64,000 nucleotides of DNA. Origin: Aneurinibacillus tyrosinisolvens (GTDB taxonomy: Bacteria > Bacillota > Bacilli > Aneurinibacillales > Aneurinibacillaceae). The stretch spans positions 202,091-266,090 of the forward strand of contig NZ_BBWZ01000003.1 in assembly GCF_001015055.1 (NCBI RefSeq), read 5' to 3'. A program made the translations under genes and the position numbers. Under the pieces are notes generated by a model. It made no database searches, was not told the DNA's origin, and worked only from the letters and a program-made list of their open reading frames with translations. Shown piece by piece: positions 51,249 to 59,654 of this stretch (position 1 is the stretch's first letter; every line of letters begins with the position of its first letter).

Positions 51249-52646
51249 TTATAGGAGTCCAAAGCTCCTTACGACAGTAGCGACAATATAGGTGACGAGA
51301 ACAGCAAGGGCCGTGGGAATCGCAAAGGAAAGAAAAGTCCACTTTGCGCTTTTCGTTTCCTGATAAATATTAAAGAGCGTCGTGCCGCACGGGTAATGGA
51401 GCAGGGAAAAGAGCATCATATTTAACGCGGTTAACCACGTCCAGCCGTGGGCAAGAAAGATGTGTTTAAGTTCCGCCATGTCCTGAATATCTGTCAGAGC
51501 CCCGGTTGATAGGTAGCCCATAAGCAGGATGGGGACGACAATTTCATTGGCCGGCAGCCCGAGAATAAAGGCCGCTACAATAAAGCCGTCAAGCCCGAGC
51601 GCCTTGCCGAACGGGTCCAGGAAATTGACAATGTGCATCAAAACGCTTGTATCGCCGATGTTTATGTTGGCCAGCACCCATGTCACAATAGAAGCGGGGG
51701 CCGCGACAATGACAGCGCGTTTCAGTACGTTCCAGGACTTATCAAGGCTTGCACGGAAAATCGTGTGTAAAACCTTCGGCCTTCTGTACGGAGGAAGCTC
51801 CAGGGTGTAGTGCGTTGGAACACCGCGCAGCAATGTTTTCGAAAGCGTCCATGATACAGTGAGGGTAACGACGATGCCGATAAGCACCATCCCCATCACT
51901 GTCGCAGCTGTCACCAGCGTTGCCATTCCGCCTGTGTAGGTTGCGGCCATAAACAGGGACGCGAGCAGGATTAAAGTAGGCCAGCGCCCATTACACGGGA
52001 CGAAGTTGTTTGTTAGAATGGCCAGCGTCCTTTCGCGTGGGGATTCAATAATGCGCGTCGACATGATTGCCGCCGCGTTACAGCCGAAGCCCATCGCCAT
52101 TGTTAACGATTGCTTGCCGTGCGCTCCGGCTCCTTTAAATAACCGGTCCATGTTAAACGCGACACGCGGCAAATATCCATAATTCTCTAAAAGAGCAAAA
52201 ATAGGGAAGAAAATAACCATTGGGGGCAGCATTACGCTAATGACCCATCCTGTTCCACGGAAAAAACCGAGGACAAGCATGCCATGGAGCCATGCCGGAG
52301 CATGAATAGCCTGAAACAAGAGGGTTAGTTTTACCTCGGCGGCTGAGAATAGCTCGGCAATCATGCCGGAAGGAACGTTAGCCCCGGCAATCGTTATCCA
52401 AAATATAACGCCGAGAATAGCCAGCATAATCGGAAACCCCCAGAGGGGTGAAGTGAGGATCCGGTCTATTTTCTCCGTCTTCACTCTTTCCTTATTCGCA
52501 TACATTACGCTTGCATCGCATATGCTTCTGCTCGCTTGAAAAATACTGGAGACAATTTCATCTCTTGTGTTGGAATCAGACAGCGTCCCGGCTTGCTCGG
52601 TCCAATCCTTTAAGGGATCAGGACTGAATGCTGAATTTGAAGTCAT
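51249..52646 (-). CDS. feoB: FeoB membrane domain, separate gene
   Basis: A protein of about 465 residues with the nucleoside-recognition/Gate membrane core of the ferrous iron transporter. Characteristic parts are PLWGFPIMLAILGVIFWITI, FGCNAAAIMSTRIIESPRER, FVPCNGRWPTLILLAS (conserved Cys gate) and LHYPCGTTLFNIYQETKSAK (second Cys). It lacks the G domain, which is the preceding gene (52618-53343); the two overlap by 29 bases in different frames. Together they make about 706 residues, a normal FeoB length. ATG 52646 is seven bases after GGGAGG. Both products should assemble to move Fe(II) inward. Confidence 0.9.
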   Translation of the reverse strand: MTSNSAFSPDPLKDWTEQAGTLSDSNTRDEIVSSIFQASRSICDASVMYANKERVKTEKIDRILTSPLWGFPIMLAILGVIFWITIAGANVPSGMIAELFSAAEVKLTLLFQAIHAPAWLHGMLVLGFFRGTGWVISVMLPPMVIFFPIFALLENYGYLPRVAFNMDRLFKGAGAHGKQSLTMAMGFGCNAAAIMSTRIIESPRERTLAILTNNFVPCNGRWPTLILLASLFMAATYTGGMATLVTAATVMGMVLIGIVVTLTVSWTLSKTLLRGVPTHYTLELPPYRRPKVLHTIFRASLDKSWNVLKRAVIVAAPASIVTWVLANINIGDTSVLMHIVNFLDPFGKALGLDGFIVAAFILGLPANEIVVPILLMGYLSTGALTDIQDMAELKHIFLAHGWTWLTALNMMLFSLLHYPCGTTLFNIYQETKSAKWTFLSFAIPTALAVLVTYIVATVVRSFGLL

Positions 52647-53343
52647 GCAGGCTGCCTCCCTTTCCATGGGCCTTCACCCTTTGCTTCAAAGATTGGATAA
52701 AGATGTCGTCCCCGTCCAATAGCCGAAGCGCAATCCAGCGGGTAGGGAAGGAATCCCCGAGCCATTCTCTCACCATCGGTTCCACTTTCTTAATATTTTC
52801 CTCCAGCTTATCGGTGTATTGTATTTGATAAGGCGCTGTCTGTATTTTTCCTTTCACCATTTGATCAACGGTGTTCAGTAACGTATCAAATCCGACTTTG
52901 TTTCGCGCTGAAATTTTGACGACGGGGACACCTAGCTGTCTGGAAAGCACTGTATGATCGATAGAAATGCCTTTTCGATTCGCCTCGTCGATTAAGTTAA
53001 TGCACACAATAACGCGATCCGTCATCTCCAGAACCTGCAGAGCTAAATTTAAATTCCGTTCCATTGCAGTCGCGTCCAGTACAACAATCGTCACATCCGG
53101 CCTCTCGAAAATAATATAGTCACGCGCTACTTCTTCATCTGCGGAATTTGAATAGAGGGAGTACGTTCCTGGAAGATCGACCAGGGTGTACGCCTGGTTC
53201 AGGTGTGTGAATGTTCCTTCGGCATGGGCAACGGTTTTTCCGGGCCAATTTCCTGTATGCTGGCGTAAACCGGTGAGTGCGTTAAATAGGGTGCTTTTTC
53301 CTGTATTTGGGTTGCCCGCTAAAGCGATGCGGTACGATTTCAT
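52618..53343 (-). CDS. feoB: FeoB small GTPase domain, separate gene
   Basis: A 241-residue protein holding the N-terminal G domain and helical insert of FeoB. Nucleotide motifs: ALAGNPNTGKSTLFNALTG (G1), GNWPGKTVAHAEG (G2), LVDLPGTYSLYS (G3), VCINLIDEANRKG (G4) and VKISARNKVGFD (G5). The protein ends HDFKFSIQS just inside the membrane-domain gene. A ribosome binding site and own ATG for the second part suggest a natural split rather than a recent frameshift. Its ATG at 53343 lies one base after the feoA stop. Confidence 0.9.
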   Translation of the reverse strand: MKSYRIALAGNPNTGKSTLFNALTGLRQHTGNWPGKTVAHAEGTFTHLNQAYTLVDLPGTYSLYSNSADEEVARDYIIFERPDVTIVVLDATAMERNLNLALQVLEMTDRVIVCINLIDEANRKGISIDHTVLSRQLGVPVVKISARNKVGFDTLLNTVDQMVKGKIQTAPYQIQYTDKLEENIKKVEPMVREWLGDSFPTRWIALRLLDGDDIFIQSLKQRVKAHGKGGSLHDFKFSIQS

Positions 53344-53344
53344 G

Positions 53345-53593
53345 TTACAGGCCTCCTATCTGTTCTCCTACTATTTTAGAACTTTCTTCTTTCCGTAACG
53401 CGATGGTCGTATTGCTCACATAATACGCAACCGGGTCACCCAGGGGGCTTTTCTTCAAAACTTCAATCACGGCTCCAGGAACGAAACCTAAGTCAAGCAG
53501 CCTCCTGCGCATTGTTCCTTCTATATTGAGTGCAGTAATGCGAAAACGATTTCCCGGGGTTACATCTGAGAGAGGGATTAGGGTTTTGGACAT
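53345..53593 (-). CDS. feoA: Ferrous iron transport protein FeoA
   Basis: An 82-residue SH3-like protein of the FeoA family. Diagnostic parts are TPGNRFRITALNIEGTMRRR, LLDLGFVPGAVIEVLKKSPL and GDPVAYYVSNTTIALRKEES. FeoA assists FeoB. It is the first gene of feoA-feoB(G)-feoB(TM). The ATG at 53593 follows GGAGGAAAGAT. Its promoter carries two metal-regulator-like sites. Confidence 0.93.
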   Translation of the reverse strand: MSKTLIPLSDVTPGNRFRITALNIEGTMRRRLLDLGFVPGAVIEVLKKSPLGDPVAYYVSNTTIALRKEESSKIVGEQIGGL

Positions 53594-53635
53594 CTATCTT
53601 TCCTCCATCAATCTATATTGGTACAAGGTAAAAGA

Positions 53636-53655
53636 TTTGCCTTTAGTCAACTTTA
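53636..53655 (-). promoter_or_regulatory. Operator-like site A downstream of the feo promoter
   Basis: TTTGCCTTTAGTCAACTTTA (plus strand) is near identical to site B at 53719-53737, TTT(G/C)C-CTTTAG(T/G)CAACTTTA. It lies just after the -10, where a repressor would block. On the minus strand it reads AGTTGACTAAAGGCAAA. Confidence 0.55.
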
Positions 53656-53662
53656 TATTTTT

Positions 53663-53691
53663 ATCTTATGCACGAAATTATGAAATGTCAA
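53663..53691 (-). promoter_or_regulatory. feoA promoter (sigma-A)
   Basis: On the minus strand TTGACA (53691-53686), a 17-base spacer and TAAGAT (53668-53663) form a near-consensus sigma-A promoter, about 65 bases before the feoA start. Confidence 0.75.
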
Positions 53692-53716
53692 CGATTTTTT
53701 TGCGATCGTAAAACAA

Positions 53717-53737
53717 AGTTTCCTTTAGGCAACTTTA
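53717..53737 (-). promoter_or_regulatory. Operator-like site B upstream of the feo promoter, DtxR/MntR-like
   Basis: On the minus strand AGTTGCCTAAAGGAAACT is an imperfect palindrome close to the MntR-type TTTGCCTTAAGGAAAC consensus of Bacillus. It lies upstream of the -35. With site A it brackets the promoter, suggesting control by a DtxR-family metalloregulator. Confidence 0.55.
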
Positions 53738-53796
53738 AAGGTGTAATTATGTGCAGGCGTTGTTTAATCCTGCAAAGCAGGGTATACAAATAAACG

Positions 53797-53832
53797 CAAA
53801 AAAGCAGCCGCGCTTTTTATAAAGAGGGCTGC
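53797..53832 (-). terminator. Terminator of the MATE gene
   Basis: On the minus strand GCAGCC (53832-53827) and GGCTGC (53809-53804) form a 6-bp stem followed by TTTTTTG. Confidence 0.65.
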
Positions 53833-53856
53833 CGTTCTGAGTGATATTTTAGGGGG

Positions 53857-55236
53857 TTACACACTAATGTCCAGGAGCGATCGTTCTACCGGCAACGAAT
53901 GCCGACGCTGTATTTTCCGTAAATGAATGGATAAAAAGATAGCGCCGAAAGCAAGGCCAGAGATGAGTCCAATCCAGTAGCCAAAAGCGCCGTAGGATGT
54001 AAACCGTGCGATGAGGTAACCGATGGGCAATCCCAATATCCAATAAGAGATAAAGGTCATTACAAGCGTAACATTTACATCTTTGTAACCCCGCAATGAG
54101 CCCTGGATGGGTGCTGCGATTCCATCAGACAACTGGAAGAAAATAGCGAACAGCAAAAAGGTCTTTGTTAATTCGAATACAGCCGGATCGTTCGTGTATA
54201 GCTGGGCTACTTGCTCATTAAATGTAAACAGCCCAACCGCACAAAGAAGGGATAAGCCAACCGCAATGCCGATTCCTAATAAGCTGTATTCCTTTGCGTC
54301 TTTGAATCGGCCGGCCCCGACCTCGAAGCCGACGGTAATCGTCAGGGCCATTGCAATACTCATCGGTATCATATAGAGAAGAGAGGCGAAGTTCAGCGCC
54401 GCCTGGTGCGCGGCAATGGTAGTCGTGTTAAATTCACTCATTAAGAGTGTAACCGCAGCAAAAATGCTTGTTTCGAAAAAGATGGCAAAACCGATAGGAA
54501 CCCCGATTTTCAGCTGTTCCCACCATGCCCGGAACGAAACGCGATATAATCGGCCGAACACTTGATACTCCTGGAATGCCTTTCCGCGCCTGATAACGAA
54601 GAATGCGATAATCGCAATGCACCAATACGTAATGGCGGTGGAATATCCGGCACCAACGCCGCCAAGCCGCGGAAACCCAAGCTTACCGAAGATTAATAAA
54701 TAGTTAAGGCAAACGTTAATTGGCAGCGAAACAAGCGTAATAAGCATGGTCGTGCGTGTATGGCCGAGCGCATCAATGAAACAGCGGAATACAGTATATA
54801 CAAAAAGCGGAACCATTCCTAAGGAAAGAGCAGCCAGGAAATCATGCGCCACCCGCTGCACCTCAGGATCGAGCTTCATTGCGTTCAAAATAGGATTGAG
54901 CAGAACGGTTCCACACACGATAACGGCAATCGCAATCACTACAGCCAGGTAGATTCCCTGGACTACATTAAAGGGGACCCGTTCCTTCCGCTGCGCCCCA
55001 ATGAGCTGAGCGATAATCGGGGTTAAAGCAAGAAGGATTCCGCTAAGCCCTGTAAATACAGGAGCCCAGAGGCTGGATCCAATGGCAACGCCCGCTAAAT
55101 CATTGCGGCTCGCGTGACCCGACATAATTGTGTCAAAGAAGTTCATAGCAAACAGGGCGATTTGCGTAATCAAAATCGGCAGCAGGATAATGAAAAACTG
55201 CCGCACCTTTTGCCCTAATGAGTTGGTTTGTCTCAT
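53857..55236 (-). CDS. MATE family efflux transporter
   Basis: A 459-residue, 12-helix multidrug and toxin exporter, NorM-like branch. It starts MRQTNSLGQKVRQFFIILLP, then MNFFDTIMSGHASRNDLAGV, the MATE signature of TM2. The second half repeats the fold (GVPIGFAIFFETSIFAAVTL, VGFEVGAGRFKDAKEYSLLG). It exports cationic compounds in exchange for Na+ or H+. ATG 55236 follows AAAGGTG at about seven bases; a TTG two codons upstream is less likely. It is convergent with nothing and has its own terminator. Confidence 0.9.
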   Translation of the reverse strand: MRQTNSLGQKVRQFFIILLPILITQIALFAMNFFDTIMSGHASRNDLAGVAIGSSLWAPVFTGLSGILLALTPIIAQLIGAQRKERVPFNVVQGIYLAVVIAIAVIVCGTVLLNPILNAMKLDPEVQRVAHDFLAALSLGMVPLFVYTVFRCFIDALGHTRTTMLITLVSLPINVCLNYLLIFGKLGFPRLGGVGAGYSTAITYWCIAIIAFFVIRRGKAFQEYQVFGRLYRVSFRAWWEQLKIGVPIGFAIFFETSIFAAVTLLMSEFNTTTIAAHQAALNFASLLYMIPMSIAMALTITVGFEVGAGRFKDAKEYSLLGIGIAVGLSLLCAVGLFTFNEQVAQLYTNDPAVFELTKTFLLFAIFFQLSDGIAAPIQGSLRGYKDVNVTLVMTFISYWILGLPIGYLIARFTSYGAFGYWIGLISGLAFGAIFLSIHLRKIQRRHSLPVERSLLDISV

Positions 55237-55334
55237 CGTCAATCACCTTTCTTATAAAGCTAGAGGCACGCCATAAAATAGTAACATAGATTTGACGGCA
55301 TCAGAACATCTTTCGTTGCATTATTTGTATTGCA

Positions 55335-55364
55335 TGAAAATATTACCAGTATGATAACAGTATA
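55335..55364 (+). promoter_or_regulatory. Candidate sigma-G promoter of the SASP gene
   Basis: TGAAAA (55335-55340), 17 bases, CAGTATA (55358-55364) resembles the sigma-G pattern (TGAATA, 17-18, CATACTA). A forespore promoter is expected for a SASP gene. Confidence 0.4.
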
Positions 55365-55433
55365 AATTGTTGCCTTCGTGGGATTTTAAGATTAGCAAGT
55401 AACAACATCTTCTATATGGAAGGAAAGATTACA

Positions 55434-55718
55434 ATGCCTAGAATGCAGCAACAAAGCTACGTACAGCAGGGCTATGTACAACCGTTTTACGCACAGCAGG
55501 GCAATGCGCAGCAAGGCAGCAGCAGAAACCGGCTGCTTGTTCCATCCGCCCGGGCTGCACTTGAGCAAATGAAATATGAAATTGCGCAGGAATTCGGCAT
55601 TCAGCTTGGTGCCGACCAAACTTCCCGTGCCAACGGTTCTGTAGGTGGAGAAATGGTGAAACGCATGATTCAAGTTGCTGAACAAGCAATCGCAGGCCGC
55701 ATAGGGCCCTTACAGTAA
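55434..55718 (+). CDS. Alpha/beta-type small acid-soluble spore protein
   Basis: A 94-residue DNA-binding protein of the spore core. The family core is complete: [54 protein letters not shown], with the GPR cleavage region at the EFGI segment. The N-terminus is extended by a Gln/Tyr-rich repeat stretch ([20 protein letters not shown]). Such proteins saturate spore DNA and protect it from UV, and are degraded on germination. ATG 55434 follows GGAAGGAAAG; an in-frame ATG at 55416 overlaps that site. Confidence 0.92.
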   Translation: MPRMQQQSYVQQGYVQPFYAQQGNAQQGSSRNRLLVPSARAALEQMKYEIAQEFGIQLGADQTSRANGSVGGEMVKRMIQVAEQAIAGRIGPLQ

Positions 55719-55747
55719 CAGCACCAGGCGTTTAAAAGGATACAATC

Positions 55748-55776
55748 AAGCCTCCTGCCACAACGGCGGGAGGCTT
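55748..55776 (+). terminator. Terminator after the SASP gene
   Basis: AAGCCTCCTGCC (55748-55759) pairs with GGCGGGAGGCTT (55765-55776) using one T-G pair, followed by CCTTATTTTAT. Confidence 0.85.
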
Positions 55777-55881
55777 CCTTATTTTATAAGTGGATAACAT
55801 GCGGGGAAGAATGGGAATACAAAGGGAAAAGGATATAGGAAAACAAGGGCAGTGACGTTGAAACCAAGGAGGAGTTATAGC

Positions 55882-57333
55882 ATGGGCACAGACAGGGCTC
55901 TTAATTGCGATAAGTATGCATTAACAATGATGCAGGGCTTCTGGAAACAAAACCGCCATAATGAACAGGTGGTCACAGACGGCTTTTTTAGAAAGCATCC
56001 TTTCAAGAACGGATATTCCGTTTTTGCGGGACTGGAGACGATGATTGACTATATTCAAAGCTTGTGTTTTACAGAAGAGGATCTTGCGTACTTAAGAGAA
56101 GATAGCTTATTTGAAGAAGGGTTTTTGAAAGAATTGAAAGAATTTCGCTTCACCGGTGACTTGTTTGCTGCAAGAGAAGGGGAAATCATTTTTCCGAACG
56201 AGCCGGTGTTTAGAGTGAAGACGCGAATTTTTGAATCCATCCTTATTGAAGCAGAATTGCTTACCCGCTTTAACTTTCAAACCCTTATCGCGACGAAAGC
56301 TTCCCGCATTATGCAGGCAGCCGGGAGCGACCAGGTAATTGAGATGGGGAAGAGAAGGGCGCAGGGAACGGAGGCATCGATCCTTGGGGCAAGGGCGGCC
56401 TACATTGCTGGTTTTCACGGTACGAGCAATATGACGGCTGGCAGGCGCTATGGAATGCAGACTGCCGGAACGATGGCGCACTACTGGGTTCAGCTGCATG
56501 AGACCGAATTAGAGGCTTTCCGCCGCTATGCCGAATTCTACCCTGATAGTTGCGTCCTTCTTGTCGATACGTACGATACCTTACGCAGCGGGATTCCGAA
56601 TGCGATTCGCGTGGCAAAGGAAATGGAAGAGAAGGGCAGCCGATTAGCCGGTGTGCGAATCGATAGCGGCGATCTCTCTTATTTGTCAAAAAGGGCAAGG
56701 AAAATGCTGGATGCGGAAGGGCTGGATTATGTCAAAATTACAGTTTCAAGCGATTTAGACGAAATGCTCATTTCCGATTTGAAAGCACAGGGGGCGAAAA
56801 TCGATATATGGGGAGTCGGAACGAATGTGATTACAGGCGGAAACCAGTCTTCGCTTGGCGGAGTGTACAAGGCCGTTGCATATGAACGAAAGGGACAATG
56901 GGATCCGGTTATTAAAATATCAGAGAATGTCGAGAAGATTACGAATCCGGGGTATAAGAAAGTATACCGGTTAATCGATCGCAACACATGGAAAGCAAGG
57001 GGGGATTATATTTGTTTCCAGAACGAAACGCTTGATGGCACGGAGAAAATAAACATGGTGCACCCGGTGCATACGTTCAAAACGAAAACCGTTGCGAACT
57101 TCATACCGGTTGAACTGCTTATCCCGGTTTTTAAAAATGGAGATCTGGTGTATTCTTCTCCGGATGTGGAAGAAATCCGCGAATACCACCAGGCTCAGCT
57201 ATCCCTTTTCTGGGAGGAATACCGCCGGCGTACGAATCCGGAAATTTATCCTGTGGTTCTGTCTGATAAACTGCGTGAGCTGAAAAACGAACTGCTTCAT
57301 AGTAAGGTGCGTGAAATAAGAGGAGAAGGATAA
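55882..57333 (+). CDS. pncB: Nicotinate phosphoribosyltransferase
   Basis: A 483-residue enzyme forming nicotinate mononucleotide from nicotinate and PRPP in NAD salvage. Diagnostic segments are KYALTMMQGFWKQNRHNEQV near the N-terminus, MGKRRAQGTEASILGARAAY with GFHGTSNMTA, the catalytic TMAHYWVQLHETELEAF (His), LLVDTYDTLRSGIPNAIRVA, VRIDSGDLSYLSKRARKML and WGVGTNVITGGNQSSLGGVY. ATG 55882 follows AGGAGGAG; the in-frame ATG-like start at 55852 has none. It is upstream of a DUF1641 gene on the same strand, 129 bases apart, with no terminator visible between them. Confidence 0.95.
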   Translation: MGTDRALNCDKYALTMMQGFWKQNRHNEQVVTDGFFRKHPFKNGYSVFAGLETMIDYIQSLCFTEEDLAYLREDSLFEEGFLKELKEFRFTGDLFAAREGEIIFPNEPVFRVKTRIFESILIEAELLTRFNFQTLIATKASRIMQAAGSDQVIEMGKRRAQGTEASILGARAAYIAGFHGTSNMTAGRRYGMQTAGTMAHYWVQLHETELEAFRRYAEFYPDSCVLLVDTYDTLRSGIPNAIRVAKEMEEKGSRLAGVRIDSGDLSYLSKRARKMLDAEGLDYVKITVSSDLDEMLISDLKAQGAKIDIWGVGTNVITGGNQSSLGGVYKAVAYERKGQWDPVIKISENVEKITNPGYKKVYRLIDRNTWKARGDYICFQNETLDGTEKINMVHPVHTFKTKTVANFIPVELLIPVFKNGDLVYSSPDVEEIREYHQAQLSLFWEEYRRRTNPEIYPVVLSDKLRELKNELLHSKVREIRGEG

Positions 57334-57462
57334 AACACGTTCCGTTCATTCTGCTGTGTAATTATTTATATATGAAGTGTTATAATGGTAATACTTCCTG
57401 CCCGCTTAGGACAGGATAAAATAAGCTCGCTGCAAATGTGTCAGAAGAAAGGAAGAAGATAT

Positions 57463-58047
57463 ATGGACGCAGAAACTACGCACCAGGAACCCGAAAAGTC
57501 TTCAGCCTTATGGTTGAATGAACTATCAAATCCGGAAATTCAAGAAGCATTGGCCACGCTCATTCGAAAGCTCCCCCAGATTACAGACGCTATGGAGAAG
57601 GCAGAACAGGGCATCGAAATGGTATCAGCCTTTGCCAGCGACGCGGAGTCTATTAATTACCTGGCCGGCCGTGTCTCCCCGCTCTCTAAAATGGCTCTTT
57701 CACAAGAAAATCTGGAGGCCCTTACCGTTATTATAGAGAAGCTGCCATCCATTGCTAAATCAGTGGCATTGCTTGAGCGTGTATCTTCACTCGTGGAACC
57801 TCTTGCAAACAGAGACATGCTTATCGCTGTTACAGAGACGGTTGAGCTGGTTACTTCCCCGGTGAAGGAACGCGTGCAGGATGGAGCATCAATCGTGAAG
57901 GAAGCGAAGGAGAGAGCCGAACGGAATCAATCTACCGTCTCTATATTCGGCCTGATGAAAATGCTGAAAGACCCGGCGGTACAAAAAGGAATTAAATTTG
58001 TTCAGGCGCTGCTCGATGTTTTATCCGAGAAAAAGGTCATTAAATAA
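57463..58047 (+). CDS. DUF1641 protein (second copy)
   Basis: A 194-residue soluble helical protein of the DUF1641 family. The C-terminal STVSIFGLMKMLKDPAVQKG is parallel to [20 protein letters not shown] in the first copy at 129-638. Upstream are several heptad-like helices (AEQGIEMVSAFASDAESINY, LTVIIEKLPSIAKSVALLER). ATG 57463 follows AAAGGAAGA at nine bases. Unlike the first copy it is not next to a formate dehydrogenase; the molybdoenzyme at 63249 is 5 kb away. Function unknown. Confidence 0.85.
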   Translation: MDAETTHQEPEKSSALWLNELSNPEIQEALATLIRKLPQITDAMEKAEQGIEMVSAFASDAESINYLAGRVSPLSKMALSQENLEALTVIIEKLPSIAKSVALLERVSSLVEPLANRDMLIAVTETVELVTSPVKERVQDGASIVKEAKERAERNQSTVSIFGLMKMLKDPAVQKGIKFVQALLDVLSEKKVIK

Positions 58048-58194
58048 CGCGGGCTGTTGCCTGTAGGTAACCATGCGAAGAGTGTTCAGTAAGATTTCTC
58101 TTATTGGGTGCTCTTTTCTTTTACCGTATAAGCAAGGATGTCCACTTCAGCGAAAGGTGCTTCGAATACCACTGCTATTTCATTATAGCAAAAC

Positions 58195-58240
58195 AAAGAG
58201 CAGCCGGTCTGGGCATAGCCCGGACAAGCTGCTCTTTTTT
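58195..58240. terminator. Terminator between DUF1641 and DUF1904 genes
   Basis: AAAGAGCAGC (58195-58204) pairs with GCTGCTCTTT (58228-58237), with an inner CGGTCTGGG/CCCGGAC extension, then TTTTTT. Convergent genes. Confidence 0.9.
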
Positions 58241-58589
58241 ATGAGGTACAGGAGGGCTGCTTTACACTTGGGATTTCTGCTAACGGGCTGCCTTCTTTGT
58301 AATAGAGGGAATGGTTAAGCAAAATAAAAAAGATGTGCACATGGCTGTACCCGTATTCGCTTACCATTGCATGAAGCCTTGAAGCAAGCCGATCATGTGT
58401 TTCCTTTTCTCTCGGGAACATTAAAATTTCGAGGGAAGGGGGATGGTCGGTTATTTGTTCCACGGCAACGAGCTCGATTTTTACAATCTCCTTCGGAACG
58501 TTGGCAATATGGGAAAACTCAGCAACAAGGTCAGGGGCAATTTGCTGCAAGATTTTCTTCTCAAATCCTTTAAAGCGTAAAAAAGGCAT
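58239..58589 (-). CDS. DUF1904 family protein
   Basis: A 116-residue protein of the DUF1904 family. It starts MPFLRFKGFEKKILQQIAPD and contains VEQITDHPPSLEILMFPREK and YSHVHIFFILLNHSLYYKEG. Proteins of this family resemble tautomerase/MIF folds in size, with no known function. ATG 58589 follows AAAGGAAAATTAGC; the in-frame start at 58625 is not supported. It has its own transcription unit. Confidence 0.78.
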   Translation of the reverse strand: MPFLRFKGFEKKILQQIAPDLVAEFSHIANVPKEIVKIELVAVEQITDHPPSLEILMFPREKETHDRLASRLHAMVSEYGYSHVHIFFILLNHSLYYKEGSPLAEIPSVKQPSCTS

Positions 58590-58810
58590 GCTAATTTTCC
58601 TTTCTTGAACTATGTGTATCGACAATCAAAAACAAAGTTTAGCTCATTTTAATAGTTTATTCCTAAATAAAGTATACAACGATTCATGCCTTCGTATCAA
58701 AAAAATTGATGCACGCAAGAAAGCCGGCGGTATCATTACGGTATTGATTCCCACCGGCGTTTGCCTGCGCTTATGAATAGAATGGAAGTTATTTTGCGGG
58801 CCGGATAAGC

Positions 58811-59494
58811 TTAATCTATGCTGCAAATTTCCGGGGGGCAATCCTCGCAGTTGTTCATAATCTTTAGCTTTTCCAAATCGTGAATGACGATTTTTTTCCC
58901 CTCAACAGAAAGCAGGTTCTCGCTGCGCATCTCCTGCAGAATGCGGTTTACGCTTTCTCTTGTTACACCGCAGAAATTCGCCAGTTCTTTGTTGGAGAAA
59001 GGCACGTCAATCAGAATGCCATCCTTTGTTTGTTTTCCATAGCTGTTTGCCAGGCGAATTAAAATGGAATAAATCGCCCCTTTTTTCCCATTTAACACAA
59101 GGTCTCTAAACTTGGTTTGCGTTCTGCGAAAATGATCGCTCATCCACCTTATAAATTCCAGGGCCATCTCATTATTTTGCCCCAGCTTACTCTCAAACTC
59201 CTCCCGCCGGATTACGCCCACTTCCCCATCCTGTAAGCATTTGACGGTAAAAAAATAGGTTGGATTGTCTTTAAATAAAATGAGTTCCCCTACAATGTCA
59301 TCTTTTTTACAAATTCTTAAGGTAAGTTCTTTCCCGTCCTTGTCAACTTTTGCGACCTGGAATTTTCCCGAACGAATTATGTACATAAAAGATGCTTCTT
59401 CTCCTTGCTTGAAGAGGTATGAGTCCCTTTTTACTTTTTTAGCTGTGACACTTTCGTTTAAAAGCGCCCACAGTGAACTAGAAAGGTTCTGCAT
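58811..59494 (-). CDS. fnr: Anaerobic regulator Fnr (Crp/Fnr family)
   Basis: A 227-residue transcription factor that senses oxygen with an iron-sulfur cluster. Its cNMP-like domain has DSYLFKQGEEASFMYIIRSG and KELTLRICKKDDIVGELILF. The helix-turn-helix is FSNKELANFCGVTRESVNRI. The C-terminus NNCEDCPPEICSID gives the CxxCxxxxC cluster ligands found at the C-terminus of Bacillus Fnr (E. coli FNR has them N-terminal). ATG 59494 matches the Bacillus start; a TTG at 59608 gives an extension with no conserved part. A TTGTGT-17-TATACT promoter lies upstream on the minus strand. Fnr-type boxes are present at three nearby promoters. Confidence 0.93.
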   Translation of the reverse strand: MQNLSSSLWALLNESVTAKKVKRDSYLFKQGEEASFMYIIRSGKFQVAKVDKDGKELTLRICKKDDIVGELILFKDNPTYFFTVKCLQDGEVGVIRREEFESKLGQNNEMALEFIRWMSDHFRRTQTKFRDLVLNGKKGAIYSILIRLANSYGKQTKDGILIDVPFSNKELANFCGVTRESVNRILQEMRSENLLSVEGKKIVIHDLEKLKIMNNCEDCPPEICSID

Positions 59495-59580
59495 AAGATA
59501 GAAGAAACACCCCGCTTTCACTTTATTTGTTTCAAGTATATTAAATACAGGGGCTGCACACAATTGCTTTTTCCATCCTG

Positions 59581-59623
59581 TGTGATGAATGTTACGGAAC
59601 GATGGCAAAAGGATAAGTACAAT
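59581..59623 (+). promoter_or_regulatory. Fnr-like box and -10 of the hemerythrin gene
   Basis: TGTGA-TGAATG-TTACG (59581-59596) matches the Fnr consensus TGTGA-N6-TCACT fully in the left half and at three of five positions in the right. TACAAT (59618-59623) predicts a start at about 59630, putting the box centre at -41.5. Confidence 0.55.
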
Positions 59624-59654
59624 AAAGATAAATCAATGATTTTGGGGAATTGAA

